Positions 63,956 to 64,000 of a DNA stretch of 64,000 bases are shown in pieces. Position numbers and translations under genes: made by a program. Each line of letters begins with the position of its first letter. Positions within the stretch are counted from its first letter, which is position 1. The notes below the pieces were generated by a model. That model had not been told where the DNA came from. It worked only from the letters and a program-made list of their open reading frames with translations, and searched no databases. The stretch is taken from the NCBI RefSeq assembly GCF_011378855.1, contig NZ_WTLB01000014.1, positions 1-64,000 of the forward strand. The letters run 5' to 3'. This stretch comes from Pseudoalteromonas sp. Z1A8 (GTDB lineage: Bacteria; Pseudomonadota; Gammaproteobacteria; Enterobacterales; Alteromonadaceae).

Positions 63956-64000
63956 ATGGCCCGCGTAACAGTTGAAGATGCAGTAGATGCAGTTGGTAAT
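63956..64000 (+). CDS. rpoZ: RNA polymerase omega subunit (partial, first 15 codons)
   Basis: Only MARVTVEDAVDAVGN is in the window; the gene continues past the right edge. This opening is characteristic of omega (MARVTVQDAVEKIGN in E. coli). A TTGGAGTGCTGTG ribosome-site region precedes the ATG. Its place after gmk supports the call. Confidence 0.9.
   Translation, partial: MARVTVEDAVDAVGN

Overview
The window looks like a chromosomal segment of a marine gammaproteobacterium of the order Alteromonadales, most likely Pseudoalteromonas. This rests on recalled protein resemblance (rpoB/rpoC, speD, astC, cysG, glpD and others all read as close gammaproteobacterial orthologues), an AT-leaning base composition, the mix of housekeeping and marine-type accessory genes, and intergenic inverted repeats of the kind I remember from Alteromonadales. 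No database search was possible. Nearly all of the window is ordinary core genome. I see no prophage, insertion sequence with a transposase, CRISPR array, toxin-antitoxin pair or defence island.

Region 1 (1-16000, minus strand) is the transcription/translation supercluster: tRNA-Trp, secE-nusG, rplK-rplA, the rplJ leader, rplJ-rplL, rpoB-rpoC, then rpsL-rpsG-fusA-tuf, with tuf running off the left edge. Several control elements are legible: a promoter before tRNA-Trp, a strong terminator after nusG, a TTTACA/TATAAT promoter and long L10 leader before rplJ, hairpins between rplL and rpoB, and an rpoC terminator whose 5' arm overlaps the rpsL promoter. deoC follows at 16141.

Region 2 (17171-24133, plus strand) is a sulfate assimilation operon: cysG, cysD, cysN, an SLC13-type sulfate permease, cysC and cysQ. 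It ends at a perfect 34-bp inverted repeat. An alpha/beta hydrolase, an SdaC-type serine transporter, speD, a YhfA-like OsmC protein and a DUF3802-like protein come next.

Region 3 (28868-40183) holds arginine succinyltransferase pathway genes (astC, astA, astD) behind pabA and an HDOD-domain gene, a membrane GGDEF/EAL protein, a LysR regulator beside the relic of a medium-chain dehydrogenase, a YdcH-like protein and an SDR/monooxygenase pair.

Region 4 (40451-52128) is carbohydrate catabolism: galE-galT-galK with an added Gfo/Idh/MocA oxidoreductase and an exported hydrolase, then glpK and glpD, then a divergent unit with a GntR/FadR regulator facing a sugar-dehydrogenase-like SDR and dgoK. 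Leloir and partial De Ley-Doudoroff galactose genes therefore lie within about 12 kb of each other.

Region 5 (52545-64000) contains aroQ-accB-accC, cutA-dsbD, fxsA, groES-groEL behind a sigma-32-type promoter, rnk, a VOC protein with an internal pentapeptide repeat, nnr, gmk and the first 15 codons of rpoZ.

Nothing here is convincingly a new biological system. The most interesting items are the nested rpoC terminator/rpsL promoter, the 34-bp perfect hairpin, the collapsed dehydrogenase relic, the combined galactose loci, and several operator-like repeats.
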